DNA from: Mesobaculum littorinae
GTDB taxonomy: Bacteria > Pseudomonadota > Alphaproteobacteria > Rhodobacterales > Rhodobacteraceae
DNA: 64,000 nt
Assembly: GCF_004011175.1 (NCBI RefSeq)
Contig: NZ_RQXX01000007.1
Span: 62,304 to 126,303, forward strand
Direction of reading: 5' to 3'
Shown: piece after piece, positions 63,144 through 64,000 of the stretch
How the letters are laid out: each line of letters starts with the position of its first letter
Numbering within the stretch: the first letter of the stretch is position 1
Position numbers and translations under genes: made by a program
The notes under the pieces: model-generated
The model's input: only the letters and a program-made list of their open reading frames with translations
What the model was told of the DNA's origin: nothing
Database searches by the model: none

Positions 63144-63806
63144 ATGATAACCCTTCATCATTGCCACGACACGCGGTCGATGCGTGTCCTGTGGCTGCTT
63201 AACGAGCTTGACCTGACATACACCCTGTCGGTCTATCCCTTCGACGCAACGCTGCGATCCCCGGCCTACCTGACGCTCAACCCCGTGGGCCGCGTGCCCA
63301 CGATCGAGATCGATGGCGAGACGATCTGGGAGTCGGGGGCGATTCTCGAATTCCTCTGCGAACGCTTCCCCGAACGCGGGTTGGGGCGTCTGCCGGGTGA
63401 TATCGACCGGCCCGACTACCTGATCTGGCTTCACTTTGCCGAGACCGTCAGCCACCATGTCGGCGCCCTGATCCAGCAGCACATGGTGCTGGACGACACC
63501 GTGCGCTCGCCCACGCTGATGAAGATCGAGGCGGCGCGACTGGCCAAGTGCTACGGCGCGATCGAGGCGCGGCTTTCGACACCGCTGGAAAACCGCGACT
63601 ACCTTCTGACCAGCGGCTTTTCCGCGGCCGATATCGCCTGCGGGCAGGCGGTTTACATGGCGCGCCACTTCCTGCCGCTCGACGCCTTTCCCGAAACCGC
63701 CGCGTGGTACGACCGGCTGACCGAGCGGCCGGGCTTCGTCGCCGCACTGCCGCCCGAGGACGTGCAGCGCATCTTCACGCAGGCCTATTACCCGGTGCCG
63801 GACTGA
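63144..63806 (+). CDS. Glutathione S-transferase family protein
   Basis: A 220-residue protein with the thioredoxin-like N-domain (MITLHHCHDTRSMRVLWLLN) and GRVPTIEIDGETIWESGAIL, where the ES binds glutathione. The C-terminal helical domain includes LLTSGFSAADIACGQAVYM, with the conserved N-capping-type S/D. It could detoxify electrophiles or act as a peroxidase. It starts 46 bases after the aminotransferase, in the same direction. Substrate unknown. Confidence 0.93.
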   Translation: MITLHHCHDTRSMRVLWLLNELDLTYTLSVYPFDATLRSPAYLTLNPVGRVPTIEIDGETIWESGAILEFLCERFPERGLGRLPGDIDRPDYLIWLHFAETVSHHVGALIQQHMVLDDTVRSPTLMKIEAARLAKCYGAIEARLSTPLENRDYLLTSGFSAADIACGQAVYMARHFLPLDAFPETAAWYDRLTERPGFVAALPPEDVQRIFTQAYYPVPD

Positions 63807-63906
63807 CAGGACCTGCCGGCAGGCCGCTGCGCCCCGCCGGCGCGCGGCCGACCCCGGGCGCCGCCTGCTTGCGTCACGGCAGGGCCCTGTGGCCGGCGCG
63901 GTTCTG

Positions 63907-63935
63907 TTGACCCCCGGCGGCGGCGGGACTAAACC
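63907..63935 (+). promoter_or_regulatory. Candidate promoter of the last gene
   Basis: TTGACC at 63907-63912 and TAAACC at 63930-63935 are 17 bases apart, the same form as the proposed rnpB promoter. The first codon of the last gene lies about 32 bases on. Confidence 0.5.
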
Positions 63936-63966
63936 GCAGGGAACGCCGGTCCAAAGGAGCCACCCA

Positions 63967-64000
63967 GTGCAAGACCTGGTCGCCAATTACGCCCCGATCC
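63967..64000 (+). CDS. First codons of a gene cut by the window end, possibly nuoA
   Basis: GTG at 63967 follows AAAGGAG (63953-63959) and a candidate promoter, and the frame stays open to the edge, reading MQDLVANYAPI. This resembles the first residues of NADH dehydrogenase subunit A, (M)xDLxxxYxPI, and a strong promoter would fit the start of a nuo operon. Eleven residues are too few to be sure. Confidence 0.4.
   Translation, partial: MQDLVANYAPI

Overview
The window is high-GC DNA (roughly two thirds G+C by eye) with closely packed bacterial genes on both strands. Gene content suggests an alphaproteobacterium of the order Rhodobacterales. Pointers are an alphaproteobacterial-type RNase P RNA, DUF1523- and DUF6638-like proteins, a DUF1127 gene, a DeoC/ALDH16 pair, PHB genes (acetoacetyl-CoA reductase, phasin), and a short intergenic repeat with the core TACTCCCGCCGGAGGC. 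No phage, transposase, CRISPR array or tRNA was seen. The genus cannot be fixed from the sequence alone.

Layout. 1-3.9 kb: end of glycolate oxidase (glcE', glcF), an exported trypsin-like protease, and an hsp20 gene behind a heat-shock-type promoter and a probable ROSE-like RNA thermometer. 3.9-9.5 kb: LysR regulator, EamA permease, gabD with a small kinase, and a P1-family peptidase. 10.3-17.4 kb: seven same-strand genes of unknown role (coiled-coil protein, unknown protein, AAA+ ATPase, three small or medium membrane proteins, a DUF6638-like protein), the best candidate for an undescribed system. 17.4-24.5 kb: nitronate monooxygenase, glycerate kinase, rpe, deoC, and a two-domain ALDH16. 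24.9-28.5 kb: metallo-hydrolase, a divergent SDR/AraC pair, and a ceramidase-like membrane protein. 28.5-34.3 kb: gatCA, lipoprotein, amidase, rnpB, rpmG, BI-1 protein. 34.5-39.7 kb: DUF1127/LysR divergent pair, HTH regulator, hisN, SDR, hisH-hisB. 40-47.1 kb: phaB, a complete pyruvate dehydrogenase complex (aceE, aceF, lipoylated lpdA) and a phasin. 47.1-57.4 kb: a peptide-type ABC transporter operon, divergent from an M20 deacylase, FAD oxidoreductase and M20 amidohydrolase. 57.6-64 kb: orphan histidine kinase, moaA, lipoprotein, gph, a DegT-type aminotransferase, a GST and the first codons of a further gene.

How the genes fit together. The PDH cluster makes acetyl-CoA, and the flanking phaB and phasin genes tie it to PHB storage. 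The ABC transporter and its divergent hydrolases look like one uptake-and-degradation unit for peptides or N-acylated amino acids. DeoC and ALDH16 fit deoxyribose phosphate breakdown with oxidation of the acetaldehyde produced. glcE/glcF, gph and glycerate kinase belong to two-carbon (glycolate) salvage but are scattered. Several short regulatory or structural DNA elements can be placed: RNA thermometer, rnpB promoter over a stop codon, nested inverted repeats, and tandem copies of gene 3' ends.
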